Below, piece by piece: positions 57,301 to 58,656 of a DNA stretch of 58,656 bases. The position numbers and the translations under genes were made by a program. Below the pieces are notes generated by a model, which searched no databases, was not told the DNA's origin, and saw only the letters and a list, made by a program, of their open reading frames with translations. Positions within the stretch are counted from its first letter, which is position 1; the number at the start of each line of letters is the position of its first letter. The DNA comes from Circinella umbellata (lineage: Eukaryota; Mucoromycota; Mucoromycetes; Mucorales; Lichtheimiaceae): contig JAIWNF010000114.1 in assembly GCA_025093555.1 (NCBI GenBank), forward strand, positions 1 through 58,656. The letters run 5' to 3'.

Positions 57301-58656
57301 TTTTACTTGAATTTCCTAATATGAATGAGCCTATGTATGTAGCAACTGACGCTAGTTTATTTGGCATAGCTGCTTGCTTATTTCAACATATAAATGGAAA
57401 AGATCATTATATATCTTTCATGGCTTGTGCATTAAATAAATCGGAACGTAATTATTTTGCTACAAAACGTGAATTACTTGCAGTAGTATTTGCATTAACA
57501 AAATTCCATACATATTTATGGGCACATCCATTTACACTTTATACCGATTGCAAAGCTTTAACGTATTTACATACACAAAGAATAGCCAATCCCATGATGA
57601 TAAATTGGTTTGACATTATCCTTAATTACACATTCAATGTTGTACATTTACCAGGATTACAAAACGTACTACCTGATAACCTTTCCCGCTTGTTCACCCC
57701 AAGTGAACCGCTGGAGGGGGGTAGCGATATAAAAATAACAGCATTAAGAAAATCTACATCAGATAATCCACATGTTTTTAAAATGACAAATCGTAAAACA
57801 CCTAAAGATATGATGACTCCTCCTGATACTGACAGAAAAGCTGAACTTGAAGCAGCACATCTAAAAGTCGGTTATGCTGGTGCTGAACACATTGTAAGAT
57901 ACTTACAATATTATCAAGGGTTAAGCTGGGGATCAATCCTCCAAGATGCTGTAAAAACGGTATCTAGCTGTCCTGAATGCATGAAGTATAATATAGCAAA
58001 AAAAGGTTATAATCCTTTACGCCCTGTTTATGCATACATACCAGGTGATGCTTGGGGAATGGATTTAGCTTCCTTTAATAAAACATTAACATCAGGCAAT
58101 GATTATTTATTTCTAATGGTAGACCTATGTACAAGATTCGTAATCTTACGTGCATTACCTAATAAGCAATCAAACACAATTGTAAAAGCCGTACTTGATG
58201 TAATATCCACATTTGGCATATGTCGTTCTATCCAACATGATAACAGCCGTGAATTTAAAAACTTTCCAATGAAAAAACTCTGTGAAAGTCTAGGAATTGA
58301 AGAACGTTTCTCTACCCCGTGGCACCCCCGTGGAAACGGAGCTAGTGAAGCCTATATAAAGAACGCGATACACCTTCTTCGAAAGAAAATAAAAGGTGCT
58401 GCGAATGATTGGGATTATTATGTTCCAAGTACTCAATTAGAGATTAATACGCGTGTATCAAAAAGATTAAAAACGCCGCCATTTTCTTTGATGTTTGCAA
58501 GAAAAATTAATGAATATCGGGATTATCGTCTTGATAACTCAACTCCGAAAAAACCTCTCTCAGAAGAAGAATTAATAAAAAAAATAGAAAATATGGAAAA
58601 CGTTGTATTTCCTGCTATGCAACAAAGAGCAAAAGAATATGTAACAAAACAAAAAG
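54363..58656 (+). CDS. Ty3/gypsy retrotransposon Gag-Pol (runs off right edge), one in-frame TGA
   Basis: One frame of 1431 codons, open except TGA at 55011-55013 (codon 217). Order: acidic N-terminus; capsid-like Gag region (55080-55350, with KGETVADYGTRFLNVC); zinc-knuckle-like CVHCGLKWTKEHRC (55580); aspartic protease GLVDSGAEISVID (55935); reverse transcriptase with TTIDLSSAYHRFRI and VRCYIDDIVIKS (YxDD near 56900); RNase H with VATDASLFG, ATKRELLAVVFAL and LPDNLSR; integrase with an HHCC-like HLKVGYAGAEH…CPEC. The integrase core Asp (AWGMDLAS), Asp (IQHDNSREF) and Glu (GNGASEAYI) are present. PR-RT-RH-IN order defines Ty3/gypsy. No chromodomain is visible before the edge. The TGA falls inside the Gag part, replacing a residue likely to be Trp, so it is more likely a mutation than a Gag/Pol readthrough site. 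Confidence 0.9.

Overview
This is a eukaryotic, AT-rich, fungal window, most likely from Mucoromycota (a mucoralean-type genome). The evidence is the many short GT-AG introns (about 60-130 bp), polyQ, polyN and acidic tracts, and transposase families I associate with that group. That placement rests on recollection, not a search. I could defend no ordinary host gene, rRNA, tRNA or CRISPR array. Almost everything recognisable is a transposable element, many inserted into one another. Names T1, T2, T3, T5, X, A and B are mine; I give no T4, because the fragment I first called T4 proved to be the 3' part of T1.

Region 1 (1-26461) is a four-level nest. A decayed minus-strand gene (exo0, 1-2060) carries a pogo-like remnant in an intron and abuts T1, a CACTA/Tnp2-like element of 24.4 kb (2061-26461, TIR CACCATGGGAAATTT). 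T1 is split by three insertions: element A (5897-8331, chromodomain DDE transposase plus a small Cys/His protein), element X (10422-23370) and a Merlin/IS1016-type element with a complete-looking gene (about 23902-26327). X encodes a DDE transposase-like protein with a DEDD 3'-5' exonuclease domain lying between its second Asp and its Glu. X in turn contains T2 (13620-19030, another CACTA-like element, in an intron of the X gene), a TA-flanked MITE (20366-21136) and element B (21802-23308). B is a relative of A that keeps only a zinc-motif gene. A 12-bp duplication (GGCCTTCTATTT) flanking X restores the T1 reading frame when X is removed, which shows that both T1 halves are one gene.

Region 2 (26462-37108) has the 3' piece of an OTU-like protease gene, a Plavaka-like element T5 with three premature TGA codons, and a decayed Mutator-like transposase with a C-terminal OTU protease domain.

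Region 3 (37109-47134) is T3, a third CACTA-like element. Its transposase gene is split by a hAT-type non-autonomous element (8-bp TSD ACTGGAAC) and by a Tc1 element with an intact 343-residue transposase.

Region 4 (47135-58656) has a second decayed Mutator-like copy, a Crypton-type tyrosine recombinase gene with one frameshift, a possible Helitron 3' end, and the Gag-Pol of a Ty3/gypsy retrotransposon that runs off the right edge.

T1, T2 and T3 share one plan: a multi-exon Tnp2-type transposase diverging from a second gene. That second gene encodes a coiled-coil accessory protein with a conserved CEK core and a basic tail. The strongest candidates for undescribed biology are the exonuclease-in-transposase of X, the A/B family (12-bp TIR, 5-bp TSD, chromodomain) and this accessory protein family.
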